Source: Pelargonium tetragonum | Taxonomy: Eukaryota; Streptophyta; Magnoliopsida; Geraniales; Geraniaceae | NCBI GenBank assembly: GCA_036897445.1 | Contig: JAYMTL010000004.1 | Location: 124,001-188,000, forward strand | Direction of reading: 5' to 3' | Length of the DNA stretch: 64,000 nt | Shown here: in pieces, positions 1 through 12,400 of the stretch | How positions within the stretch are numbered: position 1 is the first letter of the stretch | Layout of the letters: every line of letters starts with the position of its first letter | The notes under the pieces: model-generated | Told to the model about the DNA's origin: nothing | Databases searched by the model: none | The model's input: the letters and a program-made list of their open reading frames with translations, nothing else | Made by a program: the position numbers and the translations under genes

Positions 1-294
1 AGTACCCGTTATTCAAAAATGGATTTAGGTTTACTAATAAGGATACTTGAACATTTACCGGGTTTTATATCTCCATGATTCAATATAACAAAAAGTCTAG
101 CAGGAATTGAGGAAAGAGGCTTGTCTCCAAACTTTCTTTATCTTTCTGAGCTCTAGCTACAGAGTAATTAGAGAATTACTTAATTTGGGAATTTCTTAAG
201 TAAAAGACTTTGATAGGAAGCGCCTATTAGTTGACTACATTAAACAAGTTTTCACTCGACAAACTAAAAAATAATAATATACCCCCCCTTGACA

Positions 295-304
295 GGTTCG
301 AATC
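295..304 (+). other. Isolated T-loop/B-box word
   Basis: GGTTCGAATC is a perfect match to the tRNA T-loop/Pol III B-box consensus. At tRNA spacing upstream there is only a C-run and TA-rich DNA with no anticodon stem, and the T-stem would have three of five pairs. It counts toward the window-wide excess but is not supported as a tRNA on its own. Confidence 0.2.
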
Positions 305-442
305 TTACCGTAGTAAGTTATAACCGAATTGGAATAAGGAAATCGGGTATCCCTATAGTACTTTAACCCAGTAAGAGCCCTAAAAGCGGAGCTTGCTTCT
401 TATGATCTTATGAAATACATTCCAAGTTACTTTACTTAAAAT

Positions 443-455
443 AAGGGATGCCCTT
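443..455. repeat. AAGGG/CCCTT mini-hairpin
   Basis: AAGGG, loop ATG, CCCTT: a perfect 5-bp GC-rich stem with a 3-nt loop. One of seven with the same stem in the window. The function, if any, is unknown; it may be a tiny mobile or slippage-derived element like the GC clusters of fungal organelle DNA. Confidence 0.5.
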
Positions 456-3400
456 GAAAAATCGGCACCAAAATTCGAAACCCTTTTTTACCAAATTAGC
501 TGAGTGCTTGCCACTTGACTCAGAAAAGTCCTATACTATATCTATATAAGTAAGTGCTCGACATATAGAACTCTACTTTTGTTTGAAATATGGAAAAATT
601 TTAATGCGGGAGTTTCTCAAGGGACTCTTTTTTAACTTAACAGAGATTAGGACCTTTTCGAAAAAGTAGGATCTTAGTGGCAAGCTCGTGAAGAAAGCTT
701 AAGAAAATAAGGTTTGGGTTTGTCCAATTCAGATAAGTAAAGATTTTTGTGCAACCTATTTTGAATAGAAAAGCCTAGCGAGGTTTATCATCTCAGTATA
801 CTTAAAGGGGTGCCGGAATGGTCCATTTATCGACTTTAGACCGCACTATCCTTAGTAAAATCTGGGATTAGCCTTAGCAAACGGGCAAAGTGGGTATTCC
901 GGAATAGGTTAAAATAATTTGTGATGGTAGCTCTGAATTTTTATGTTATATACGCGGGTTTTTTATTGAGTACTGCACCTTTCCAAAGTCGGGCCTACTT
1001 TATTTACTACTTAGGTTGCAACTGTGATGGAATAGAGGAGATAAACCTTCTTTAATTAAATTTAATTAAAGTATAACGCGGATACTTATGCTAACCGAGG
1101 TTTAAGGAAGTGCCCTGCTTTAGGATGCCCCTAGTATAACTATAAAAAACCCAACTTCCAGAGCTTTTTTGAATCTTTATAGCTAATAGACCCACAAAGC
1201 CCTGTTTCAACGGGTGCGATAGAGAAAAAGAATTTTATATAGAAATCCTAGGAAAGCTTGTTAGAAAGCCTATATTTATAAACTTTTATTCTATTACTCG
1301 TACTCGAAACTTAGATTACGTTATTATCATAAAAAATACAATATTGTTATCTTTACACAAAAAAAAGAACCACTTTCGCCTAATAAAAGGAATACTACGA
1401 AGTTTTTAAACAAGAGTTTGTGTATCTAAGATTTATCCTATCAAAATTAGGTCCAACTGGAGCAAGTCAAAGGGATACCCGTGTAAATCTAGGGCCAATG
1501 CCTCTATCAACTCTAGCGAACTTCCAAAATCCTATTTTTCCAGCACTGCAAAGTAGCTCTCAGGATCTCATACTTGAACAAGACTAAACTTTAGTAAAAC
1601 TTGTAACTCTAAAAAGAGACTTTTGCTAGAAATAAAGAAGTAACCATAAGGGTTTTAAAGGGCTCCCTTATTGGTTATATAAAACTACAAAAGATTGTGT
1701 AAATGCAAGATTTTAGCTCTAGTAGGACAGGGATTTCTCTTAGGAAGAGTGCTGGGTTAGTGAACAAGAAAAGCACTTAGATTCTTATAAAAAAGAGTTT
1801 AATTAGCTCGGTTGAGGAGTAAGCAAGTTAAAAAAAAAGGCTATCCCGAGCTTATTATATACTTTTCCTGGGCTAATATCTAGTTTTGGGAACTTTTTTA
1901 TATACCAAAATTTTGTACAGAATTGACTTTGAAATCCACCTGGATAAAATTGTAATTACTTGTTACTTGCTTTATAGTTTTCCATACACAACCTCTTTTG
2001 CACGAAGTATCTTTTTACTAGACTTTCCTCAGGAGCTTCAGTCCTACTTAGCAGTTTCATTTGTTTTTGTAACGGAGACGCTTTTTAAATCTCTACTAAA
2101 TATCGTGTTTCATTCCTTTAGAACTAAATGCAGAACTTCGTTTTAGATCTTTTATTCTTTTTCGGTAAAAGGACAAGCAAGGTAGAAGAACACCTGAAGG
2201 ATAAAAATTTAGTGGATATTAGTCCAGAGTTTGCTTCATGTGCCTAACCGAATTACTTAGTTAACGAAACTCTAGAATCTCTGGGATATAGATATAGTGG
2301 GGATATCATAAATAGGAAGGGCTCCGGAATTAGAGTAAGAGTTGTCAAAGGTTTCCTCGGAGTCACTAACTAGTCAAAAAAGTAGGAGGAATTTCAATAA
2401 GAGTCTTCTTTTTATCTTTCTTAGTCTTTTAGGAGTGCTACGCGAGTTGAAAATAAAATCTTGTCTTAGTAGCTATCAGCAGTATAGCGGAGAGAAACCC
2501 TTTTCAATGAAAGAGCGGAAAGGACACTCTATATGTTTTCAATTCCAAGAGTATAGAATAATCGGGTTTTCTTCGAGTCTTAACTAGTTTTGTGGTAATA
2601 AAACGAGGGTAAGTAGAACCAAGTGAGTTAAGTTACACCCCTTTTAATTAGATATGAAAAAGTTTTGAATAAAAGAAAGGATTGCTCAAGTCTTCCTCAG
2701 TTACCGGTTTATTAGAATTAGCACGGGATCCCTGTAGAAAGCAATATTCACTTCACTTAGTAGTTTTTCCTAGCTATGAGCGCCTTCTCTCCTAAATCCT
2801 TGTTAAAACGCTTATCTTAAGACCGGAAACACATAGGTTCAGGTCGCGTTATCTTCCAGCCCTTTTAATAGAACTTCTTCTTTGTACACTTGTTATTTGG
2901 AATCACAAAATTACGTTGCCTTGTTAGAGTCTTCTCAAGGAATTCGACAATCTTTGGGTAGTACTTTAAAAGTTACAGTAGTAAAAAGGGAAGCGAATTA
3001 ATTAACAACCTTAAGCAAGTAAAAGGACCAGTATTAAGAAGCCAGGAAAAGGGGGCAGATACCCGTGTGAAGAGGAAAACCGGCAGGGGTCTCCACGTTT
3101 GTATAATCTATAAATTAAGCCTTCCAAAAAGCCAACCTGGTTATGAAGCCGGGGTACCTCCTAAAAGCCGCTTGTGTAAAGAACTCGAGCACTCAAAAAG
3201 TACTTCAAAGAAGAAGTCTAAAGCCCTTTTTATTAAGATATAGGTATTCCTTTTTTTGGAAGGGCCCGTAGCAAGTAGTTAATATTTTTCATATCCATTA
3301 AAAATATTGTACAGGGAAACTCTTTATTATTTATTGTAGCTTAAAAATGCGCATTAATTTATCAATAGTACAAAAAAAACTACTTAGCTTAGAGGAGCTG

Positions 3401-4292
3401 CAAAACGGGACTTAGTTAAGAAAATAGCCTTATCCGAGCTAAGTACACCTTTGACCAGCTTTCACAATACTAGCGGAGGTGTAGCTTTATTTATAAGAAA
3501 GATGAGTTCCTTAAAATAACCCCGTTTACTAAGAGCTAAAACCCATCCAATTTACTTGAAAAGTACTAAACAGGCTTTTATATAATTAGTGAAACTGCCT
3601 TAAGTGTATTTTACATTTGTATATCGCAGCAACCGGCTAACTTTTTTGTAGAAAGATTAAAAAAGGGGGTCCTGAGACTTGATTATACGCTCCGAGATTA
3701 CTAAATCCTTCTAAAAATGTTTTACCGCTAGAAGAATTACTAAACATGTTAACAAGTTACCCTTATAAATGAACCGAACCGCAGAAAGCAAAAGTTAGAA
3801 AAGTTTATCTTACCCAAATAAGAAGTCCCCTCTTTTTAGTCAGGAAAACCTAGCTATGCTCTTCCTTGTTATCCTGTCAATGAATAAAACTAAATTAAGA
3901 AAGATGGAATAACCCCTTGGGTTAAGAACCCCTATATCAGATGGAATGAACCTACAGCCCAAGTTCATCTTGATTAGTAAAGCTTCAAAAAGGCCCTTTT
4001 TTAGTTTTTCCCTTCTGCCCTTTATTTTGGTTATTTTTAAAATGGCAGCTACTCCTGCCGTAAAGGGTTGGGAACCTGTACGAAGCTGTGATTTTATTCT
4101 ATTGTAAAAAAACTCTTTTAGTGGTAAAAATCATTCTAATTATAAAAAGAAGCATCAACTTGCCTGTCAAAATCACTAGTGGTATTACTTATAGTTTATT
4201 TGTTTTGATATCACCCTTTATTTAGATTCTAGAAATGCATTTTCGCAAAGGGATTTAGAGTCGTTTTCTTATAGAGGGTGTAAACTAAAAAA

Positions 4293-4315
4293 TTTCTTGT
4301 ATTTTGTACAAGAAA
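4293..4315. repeat. 9-bp perfect hairpin
   Basis: TTTCTTGTA and TACAAGAAA form a perfect 9-bp stem around the 5-nt loop TTTTG. A few 9-bp stems with short loops are expected by chance in 64 kb of this composition, so no role is inferred. Confidence 0.4.
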
Positions 4316-5684
4316 AGGTGCCTAGTTATATAACAAGTTTAGGTAAAACAGCTTCAGGAGGAGATCTAAGTTTTTCTATTTTAAAGCTTACTTTTTCAGG
4401 AAAGGTTTTAGTTTTCCTGTAGAAGAGGCAGTAGATTCAAACTTACATGCGTATAAAACACGGGCGCTTTACACCACTTCTTATAGAGGCATTCGGGAAT
4501 ACATAATTACAGTATAATGTCTAATGTCGAGCAAAATAAAAAACTAGTTTACACAATAGAAAATGAGAAACCCCTATTCGGCAATAGCGGCCTTAGGAAT
4601 TTCCCTTAAAGATAGAAAAAATTTTGACTTATATTAACTCATTAAACTTTCGGTATGGACATTTTAATAAGTTTTTCATACAGCATGAGACTTGGACATA
4701 TTACTTTTTTATCTAGAGCCGTCTTTTTCAGGGTTCTCAAACTCATGTTGTTTCTTGAGTTATCCAAGGATGTAATTAAAGAGTTTGTACTCAAATTTCT
4801 CTTCAGTTGTGCGAGAAATCTTACCCTTTAGTGCCCTTTTTCTTACTAATTATTACTTAAAGTATTTAGATATTGTCTTGTGCAAGAAGCTGGACCTCTA
4901 TATTTCAAATTTAAAAAGGAGCAGCTCTACTACTATATGTCGATCAGTTTTCATATTCTGTGATCCGGAACTCTTAATCTGTGTGGAGGGTTGGTAGTTT
5001 CTTGGAAATATGTATAGAACAATCACCCTTTTTCTAGGCGAGTAAGTCCTTAAAAAAGGATTTAGTTACGCTTTAATAAGTATTCCCGGCATTTTGATTT
5101 TATACACGAGCTTTTTTGAGCTTTAACTTCAACGTTTACTAAGTATTTACTTTTATTCTATGCCCAACATAGGAATTCTAGAGTCTTAACTATAAAAGTA
5201 CTTGAATCCGCGTTCTTTCAAGTGAACCAGATTTACCCGCTTTAAAAACTTGTTTCAAATAGTTAACTAATAACCAATAAAGACCTCTTAGCATATTAGC
5301 ATAAGATTTCCCACTTCCGAATTTACTGCGTTTTAAAAGATAGATTTAAATTCTTTCTTTTTTTAAGTTTCATTTCCACAGCTACATCTAGTCAAAAACT
5401 AAATAACAGCACTTTTTGGATTTGCTAACTTTACTTTACAAGACAAACAATAACACGACAATAGATATAGATAAAGGTGCGGTCGAGAACGAGAAATTTA
5501 TATATCAGAAGAATAAGGATACGCTCACATGAAATAGTAAGGGGTTTTTAAAATAATTAAAGGCAGCAATCCCTTAGACAGAAACCCTAGCCGTAACCAA
5601 GCTTTTCGAGGTAATTAATTATTTCTTAGTCTTCGGTTTATATTTGTTTTCTTTTCTCTCGCGAGTGGATTCAGCTATAAAAAG

Positions 5685-5755
5685 CGTAATGAAATTAAGG
5701 TTAAAACTGCGAGTCGTCAACGCGAATGCCGAGGGTTCGAGTCATGTGTCATGGC
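5685..5755 (+). pseudogene. Decayed tRNA-Asp(GUC)-like relic
   Basis: GGTTCGAGTC at 5734-5743 is a T-loop. Counting back with standard spacing (T-stem 5, variable loop 5, anticodon stem 5) puts a 7-nt loop TCGTCAA at 5714-5720, giving a GTC anticodon followed by the usual two A residues. The flanking stem GCGAG/CGCGA keeps three of five pairs. Upstream, AATTAAGGTT resembles a D-loop with its GG. From memory, the stretch aligns well with plastid or bacterial tRNA-Asp, which has CTGTCAA in this loop and a GCGGGTTCGAG T-arm. The T-stem pairs poorly, no acceptor stem is visible and position 33 is C instead of T, so this is at best a dead gene. Confidence 0.35.
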
Positions 5756-6554
5756 TTCCAAAAGAAGGGGGAAGTATAAGAAAACTCGCTGCTTTTAGCA
5801 CTAAGGAGCAAAGCTAAGGAGTGCTTACGCTATATCGGATTGGTGAGTATACAGTCTATTATTAGCGTACTAGCACTAAGACTTTGTTTGTACACCTCAC
5901 TTTTTCTTTTTACTTTCAAAAAAACAAAGAGATATAGGACCTTATCTGATATTTTTGTATACTAACTGTAATATAAACTCCAAAAAGAGGAAAAATTCTT
6001 AGTTAAGTCAGATCCCTAGCTACGATTTCACATGTCTTTTTCTAACTAGATAGGGTGCCTACGATATGGGGCTTTGGTAAATCTCTTACATATAAATAAA
6101 ATTTCACAAGCTTCTTACAGCACTCCCCGAAAACTTCTACAGAGGGTCTTGAATATTAGTAACTATACTAACAAGAAAGAGTAATTATTAATTAGGAAAA
6201 GCTTAAGCAAAAGCATTTCTACTTTTTGCCTTTCGATGTTCCTCAAATCAAAAAAGGGTTTGCTTTATATATGCCAAAACTAGAGATACTCATTTAAGAT
6301 CTTTTTTGCTTGCTGTGGTCTTCAACCAAGTACGAGAGTCCTTCCAACCTTAAAATTTCAATTCTGATACCTACACTGCTATCTACTGAAAATCTTTAGC
6401 CTAGTCCTAACTCATTAAAATCTGTAATTCCACTCTTATACTTAAGGTCGATACTTGGTTCATAAATTCCATTAGGCCCTCCCCGATTACTTTCTAAAAA
6501 GCAGGATTCCACAAGATATTAGTTACTTTTTTTAATACATGTATTTTAACTACA

Positions 6555-6612
6555 AGAGGGCTTGAACCGACAGAATTTCTGTGATTTACCAGGACTTTGA
6601 ACTTGAAGAAAG
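6555..6612 (-). pseudogene. Class II tRNA-like T-arm with variable-arm hairpin
   Basis: On the minus strand GGTTCAAGCC (6559-6568) is preceded directly by a small hairpin, ACAGA-AAT-TCTGT (6570-6582), placed where a Ser or Leu tRNA carries its variable arm. The T-stem keeps only the two pairs next to the loop plus a wobble, and no convincing anticodon arm or acceptor stem was found. It could be coincidence; the similar arrangement near 15.5 kb makes it worth recording. Confidence 0.2.
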
Positions 6613-7739
6613 CAGTCAACTAAATAACAAAGAAATTTGGTTTGCTAACAATATGAGGCGCCTGGGAATTTAGTACGAGCTGGCTTCTGCCCCCTTGCTT
6701 GGGTATTCTTTCTTTGTCTTACTCATTTAAGGATTCTTCCTATCGGCAAGGTCCTGATTTATTAGAGTTTATTTCCTTAAGATTTGTTTCTCTGTTTCCG
6801 GAGTCTCTTTACTTTAATCTATTCAGAATCAGAACTTTGTAAGAACTAAGGCTCCTTCCTCTATATTATATGCGGAGTTGGCTATACACTTTATTAAGAA
6901 ATGAAATCCGAAAAAGCCTGTTTACATAAACAAAGCAATTTATTAACCAAAAGCTTAGTATTTAAGAATTATACCTCTTATCTGTGGAAAAGATACCTAT
7001 CAATAAACTAAAGTACAATCTCTTTTTTTTAGACAGCTTTGCTCGGAGGAAATGGGAGTCGAAAACCCATCATACAAAAATCCAACTTATGATTTGGCGT
7101 AAACCTGTGCCTTAAAAGACAAGATAAACCTTGCCTCCACCTGGATTGAAACCTATTTGAACCCTTGCCTGCTAAGTACTCAAAAGAGTGATCGATCAAA
7201 AGAATAAAGAGAAAAAGTTCCGTACTTATTTCATACTTTTAGCTTTTAGCAATGTATTTATAATTATATTACCAATCTCTTAGTAGCTGTAGTCAGTAAT
7301 TAGATATTCTTTATTCGTTATTTGGTTTCTTTAATGTAAGGTCCTATTTTCTAAGTAACGAATTTTGATAGGAATAAGTAAGCCGGTAGTAAGTAGTCCA
7401 GAGTTAAGAGGTATTTAATAAAGTCTTTATGAATCTTAATTATAATTATATGTTATCCTTAGAGAACCACTTTCATAAGCCCCAAGAACATTACAAAAAG
7501 AGAGACAATATAATAGTTACCCCCGAAGTTTTTAATTAATTGCAGCAAGGGGTTTTCAATCTCGTGCGTCTCCTGGTTATTTTTAGTACTAAGGTGTCGT
7601 TTACTTGCTGAAATTTACAGGTCTTTACTTGTCTTGTAAAGAAGAGTTCTTCGGAAGATTCTAGTACAAAATCTCTAAGGCCATACACCTCTCTGTAGCA
7701 ATAACGCCAAAAGGAAGGATAGGAATATGCCTTAAACAA

Positions 7740-8035
7740 CTAATACAATCTATTTCCACTATTCTCTAATACTAACTTAATAAATAAAATGCATTAATTA
7801 TAATAAATAAGACTGTAGCTATATCAGGTACGAGCTGCAATAGTACAAAGAATACCACTCTAGCTACAAAGGCAGGGAAAGCCAGTACAGCTGCTAGGAA
7901 GACTCATAATAAGACAGCGACGACTCGTAAGAGTAAGCCGCAGAGTCTAGTTAGGCATAAGAGATCCTATGATAAATCGATTTTTAATAATAAAAAAGAA
8001 GGCAGGGTCAAGGTACAAGTTGTTTAGAGTACAAG
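7740..8035 (+). repeat. Lys/Thr-rich repeat island 1
   Basis: A TA-rich leader (about 7740-7810) runs into a body of AAG, ACA, GCT and AGT codons. A stop-free frame of 79 codons spans 7788-8027 with no ATG; it reads through motifs such as LATKAGKASTAARKT and TTRKSKPQS, strongly basic and rich in Ala, Thr and Ser. Shared words with other islands include GCTACA and AAGACT. I cannot name the protein: the composition recalls a histone-H1-like tail or a basic linker of a transposon protein, but composition alone proves neither. It is the best-preserved plus-strand copy. Confidence 0.45.
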
Positions 8036-10353
8036 GATATATTCAAAGGGATAGGTAAGCAAGTTGAGGGTGTTTTCCCTAAGAAATTTTCTAAAAGTCT
8101 TTTACCGATGTTATAAAGGTAATTTGAAAAGGTACTTATTATAGGGGCTTGTTCTGTAACCTAGTCTTTCTAGGAGTTGACCTTAATAAAATAAAGAGGA
8201 TTCTATTTCTGCGACATAAATGACTCCAGTCTAGCTTGTTACTCTAAAAGCTTATTAATATAGATTCTCGAGTAAAGATCCCTATACAACGGCATATTTC
8301 CTTAAAGATATTAATTAAAAAGACTATAAATTTTAGGTACTACTAAAGAAGGAATTCTATTCTTATTCTTAAATGAGAGCTATGTCGTAATATTCTTGCG
8401 AAAACCACGAAGTTACCCCTTAGCGCCTCCTAGTATTCCTACACACACATCTCTGCTTTTTGCTAAAAGCATTTTTAATTAGAATTTTCTATATTATGTG
8501 TACTGGCTTTAACCTCAAGAAGTGCACCTTTACCCAGTCCACTCCAAGAGCTGCTATTATTAGGGCCTCTTTTGTTAATCCTCGAAGGAGTTTATTCTCT
8601 TTCAAGGGTAGCTAATTTATACTCTTGGATGGATATTCAATAGTTCCCGTTTTTTTGTAAGTTACGATTAGCTAGAAGAAAGTACTCTTAAGTTAAGCAC
8701 ATTTTTTTGGACGTGTGTAAGAAAAAAGTTAAAGTTAGGATCATCAAGGGGATTTTGTGGTAATAGTACAATGAAACATCTTTATATCTTAAGCAGGAGC
8801 GGCAAGCCTCCTTAAAAACCTATGTGCGTAGCTTTTTCCAAAAGGGATTTATTTAACTTAGCGTTAGTGAGATATTGAAAATACTGGCTCTACTCTACTC
8901 TTAGGATTTGGATAGATATTGCTTCTAGATAAGCCCTTATATTCTTGAATTGCAGTAAATTAATAGAAGAAATTTTGACTAACTATAAACTATAGAAAGA
9001 TGCCTGCCTCTCGTAAAGGAACCCGCTATAATTAAGGACTAGCTCGTGCGAACCTAGTAGCCTCTAACCTTGTTGTGTACCTAATAGCAGATTGCAGAGT
9101 ACAGTGGATGCTCCATGTAATCGATGATCAGAAAAGCGCTTACTTGCTTATCTTCTTCCGAGATTAAGAATAAAGGGTCTCCCTGTGAAGCTTATATAGT
9201 TTTCTCTTAGAGTATACAGTTTCTATTTATAAAATTTCAGGTAATTAAATACTTTTAAAATGCTATATTACAAAAGAAATTGACTTAGTTTACACTTGCT
9301 TAAAATATTTTATAGAACCGAAAAGCTCTTATGAAAGCATAAAAGGGAACTTACGGATGGCCGGGGTTGCCGCAAAAGTGCCCTAAAAATGGGTCAGGGC
9401 CTGAAATACAAAAAAGGAATGAAATTGAGCAGTGATTCCCTCTTTTTTGTACCGCCAAACTCGTAAATTATCTACTTGTTCCAGAATTAAGGGTGTTTAT
9501 TCCAATAAGGAAGAATATCATCTAATGTAATTGCATATGGCCCTAAAGACTTGACTTTCTATGACTAAAAATGTATAAAAACGGGCAAAAAAGGGTAAAG
9601 ATAAAGATGTTGGAACTTCCTCTTTATAATTCAATCAAAAGGTATAAACTCTTATAAATGAAGTCAGATTCCTAAGCAGAGTACTTTAGCAATTTCCCGT
9701 TCATAAAAAGCACCTGTCCCTATTTCTATTTTTTAACTAAATGGCTTGCCTCAAAACCCCTAATTCCCAGATATCTCGAAGTAAGATATAGGGTTTTACC
9801 CTTCATTTGAAGTCTATCCTGCTTGCTTTCATTTAAGGAAAATTTGACTGCTAGTAGGATGAGACTGGCTATATAATCATAATCTTAGTTATGCCTTTTA
9901 GAGTTGCTTAATACTCAAGACATAAAACTCTGTATTAGGGGGGATCCTCAAAGGCGAGTTGTATCTCTAACTTAGTAGGGACTTAAAGCTTCTTTTATTA
10001 GAAATTTACTAGGAGTTACCTAATTGGAAACCTAAATAACTGGAACTCCTTGATTTATTAGACTTTAGATAACCAGGAGTTGCGATAGTTACTCCACAAA
10101 TGGCGCAAGCTTAGGCGTTTGAAAACCCTGTAAGCCCTGCCATAAAAATAAAAGAGAGGTAATGTAATTAAATCAGTATTCTTTCCCTCTAAATTGAAGG
10201 AAATAGGCCTCCTTATTAAGGAAGTCAAAATACCTAGTACTTTATATAATAAATAAGGAACCGTTTGAGAAATTAGACTTGCATTTTATAACTAGAAAAA
10301 GAAAGGTAGAACCTCCAGAGTTTCCTTTTACTTCTTCTCATTAAGAATTTTAT

Positions 10354-10363
10354 GGGGTTCCCC
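10354..10363. repeat. GGGGTTCCCC mini-hairpin with T-run
   Basis: GGGGTTCCCC followed by seven T residues. The same ten bases followed by TTT recur at 42828-42837. A short stem then a T-run resembles a weak intrinsic terminator, but there is no gene to terminate, so I treat it as a member of the mini-hairpin class. Confidence 0.45.
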
Positions 10364-10402
10364 TTTTTTTGCTAATAAGTTACTGCGTGGGGCTTCTTTA
10401 AG

Positions 10403-10476
10403 TCATGCACAGGATCGGACATGTATAGCACTAGGCTCTTAACCGAGCGGCTCTAAGTTCAAGTCGTATTACACTC
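10403..10476 (+). pseudogene. Decayed tRNA-Lys(CUU)- or Asn-like relic
   Basis: The best tRNA-like geometry in the window. The anticodon loop CTCTTAA (10436-10442) has T33 and would carry anticodon CUU; its stem CTAGG/CCGAG pairs at four of five positions. The next ten bases are exactly a 5-nt variable loop plus a 5-nt T-stem, leading to T-loop TTCAAGT (10458-10464) with three of five T-stem pairs. Upstream a GG-containing D-loop-like stretch lies about where expected. The core GGCTCTTAACCGA also resembles plastid tRNA-Asn(GUU), from which it differs at position 34. The acceptor stem does not pair, so it looks dead. Confidence 0.4.
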
Positions 10477-11934
10477 TTGTTTGAGCTGGTACTTATTACA
10501 GGAGTTCTGTAAGCTGGCTTAATTAAAAGAATTTCCTAGTTTTCAGGTTTAAGAAAGTAGTCAATTCCTTTTAGACTCTGGTTCCTGTATTTTTCAGGAG
10601 CAAGTAAAAAGGAAAAACACAGGAAATTTTAACTATAAAAGCCCCTGGGTAAAGTTCCCAAATCCCTAAGCTGCTTGATATTCTAGATAGTAACTCCAAC
10701 CCTCTTTTCATTTTCAAATTAATATGTATTCCTTGTTTCTTTAGGATTAAAGTATTAACTTTAATTCCTGAAGTTTATTAGTGAAAGGAGCTTTTAAGGA
10801 AAGGAGTACCCAAAGAATAAGTCTAGTTAGCTGATTTTCCGCTTTGAACTTTACTAAAAATGGGAAGGGTTTCTAAAGAAAGTAATAATAGTTGGTAGCA
10901 CTTCTTTTTCGGGGTATTCTCCTTAGGGAAGTTATCCTAGCTATAATTAGAAGGAATCTAGACAACTAAAGTAGTTCCCTTTTAACCTCCTAGTGTTACC
11001 GTATTCTGGTTCAATTAGTTTAGGGGAATAAAACTGAAAGGTTTGCTTGTTTCCTATTTCTAAAGTATAGAAGTCACTGTTTTCTTAAAAAAAGGGGGTC
11101 CTTAGAAAACTCCTTTTTTTAACCTGATCCAGTTAAGGAGGTAAGTCACAAGAAACAAATAAAAGGAAAGGGGAGCTTGTTAATGAATAGAAAACCCGAA
11201 AATTAAGAAAGCTCCTTTATATTTTTGGTAGGATAAATGAAATGAAAAATGACCCTGAGTATTCATTTAAGAGAGGTTTTAAGGTCTCAAATATCCTGTA
11301 CGACTTTTCTAATTATTTCGGAGCTTTATTAAAGTTGTATAAAGGGACTCCAGGTCAAACTTAGCGTTCTTCCTAAATGAGTGAAAAAGAAGAATTTCGT
11401 GGGTAAAGTTTAGAGAATTCGATTTACACGAGGTTTTCTAGCAGTTTTTAGCGACAACATGTAGCTTTGCTGATTAAAACTAGATATAGGGACCTTAAGA
11501 TTCAGCTAGATTTTTCTTTCTTGTTACTCCCAAACGAAGCAACTCACTCAACCCTCCACGCTCAACCTAAGTAGAACCCCAGTTCAAATTCATTTGCGTA
11601 CTCTTTTGTATATGGCCGTGGCTCTTCTCATAACTTTAATAAAAAGCTTTAATCTGAAGGATCCCGAAATCGCTTCAAAGTTACTTTGTTTTACAAGATT
11701 CTAATAGCTAGCAGCTTCTTAATTTTTGCAAAAATCTTCCTAAGTTTTAGGTCCGCTTCTTTATGGAAGGAATGGCAAGTATAAAAGAGCTTCTCTTTGA
11801 ATTTTGCCAGTGTTGTACTTGAAAATTTCTTAGATCTATATTATAGCCGCTAATTATAGAAGACTTCCTTCCTATAACTATAAGAACTTTAAGAGGAAGA
11901 CTTTAGGTACACTAAGTTCAGGGAATGCTTTTTA

Positions 11935-12400
11935 TCTCCCATAGGCATAGGAAAAGTCTAGCTCCTAATAACAAGATAACAAGAAGAGGGCAGCTCATAA
12001 AAGCTCAAAGAGGGGCCTAAGGGGTAGTATAGCTATCAAAGGAATTATACGTATATAGAGAGTCTGAAAACAAGATAGAAATAAAAAAGTCAAAAGAAGT
12101 TAGTGGGCCTATTATGAATATACTATTATATATACTGTATTACCTCCTATAGTAATAAAGGGAGGGCTCTTAATTAATTAATTAAACTCCTATGCAAACT
12201 ATCATTCTCTTACTTAACAAAAATACAATTAAAGAACAACACTACAGGCTATCAATTACTATCTATTAATTATTCCCATTAATAACTAAAAGGGTAAATA
12301 CAACTACTAAATTACTATAGATACTATAAAATTCTAATTATAAGATGATAGGGGAAGAGATCGTTTTTTAGAGAGAGTTTACCCTTAACTAATAAGATAA
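11935..12400 (+). repeat. Repeat island 2, TA-rich
   Basis: Purine-rich body (11935-12110: AAGAAGAGG, AGCTCATAAAAGC, GTATAGCTATCAAAG) next to about 290 bp of TA-rich DNA with repeated CTATAGATACTATA-like strings. CpA and TpG are scarce in the TA-rich part. It shares the GTATAGCT word and the lysine-codon texture with the other islands. No frame survives. The order of body and TA-rich part is opposite to that at 7.8 kb, so the copy may be rearranged, or two partial copies may abut. Confidence 0.4.

Larger units (their letters stand above)
1..7740. other. Gene-free AT-rich background, segment 1
   Basis: No recognisable gene. The longest frames are 86 codons at 1886-2146, opening with TTG, 81 codons at 2342-2587, also opening with TTG, and 70 codons at 4785-4997; none shows a known motif. 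The minus frame at 7536-7739 (67 codons) ends where the first repeat island begins and is equally featureless. All three stop codons recur in every frame, and TpA steps are abundant. Contents of note are a mini-hairpin at 443-455, a 9-bp hairpin at 4293-4315 and tRNA-like relics near 5.7 and 6.6 kb. A run of seven C at 282-288 is the only striking homopolymer. Confidence 0.6.
8036..11934. other. Gene-free background, segment 2
   Basis: No frame of 60 codons or more on either strand. Composition is typical background: a sample at 9001-9120 gave (CpA+TpG)/(ApC+GpT) of 14/15 and TpA/ApT of 13/6. Contents are the GGGGTTCCCC palindrome at 10354-10363 and the tRNA-like relic at 10403-10476. Confidence 0.6.

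Noticed and set aside
295-304. Perfect T-loop word as a candidate tRNA gene
   Set aside because: No anticodon stem at the required distance; a C-run and TA-rich DNA occupy the place.
10354-10373. GGGGTTCCCC plus T-run as an intrinsic terminator
   Set aside because: No gene precedes it and a 4-bp stem is weak; it fits the mini-hairpin class better.
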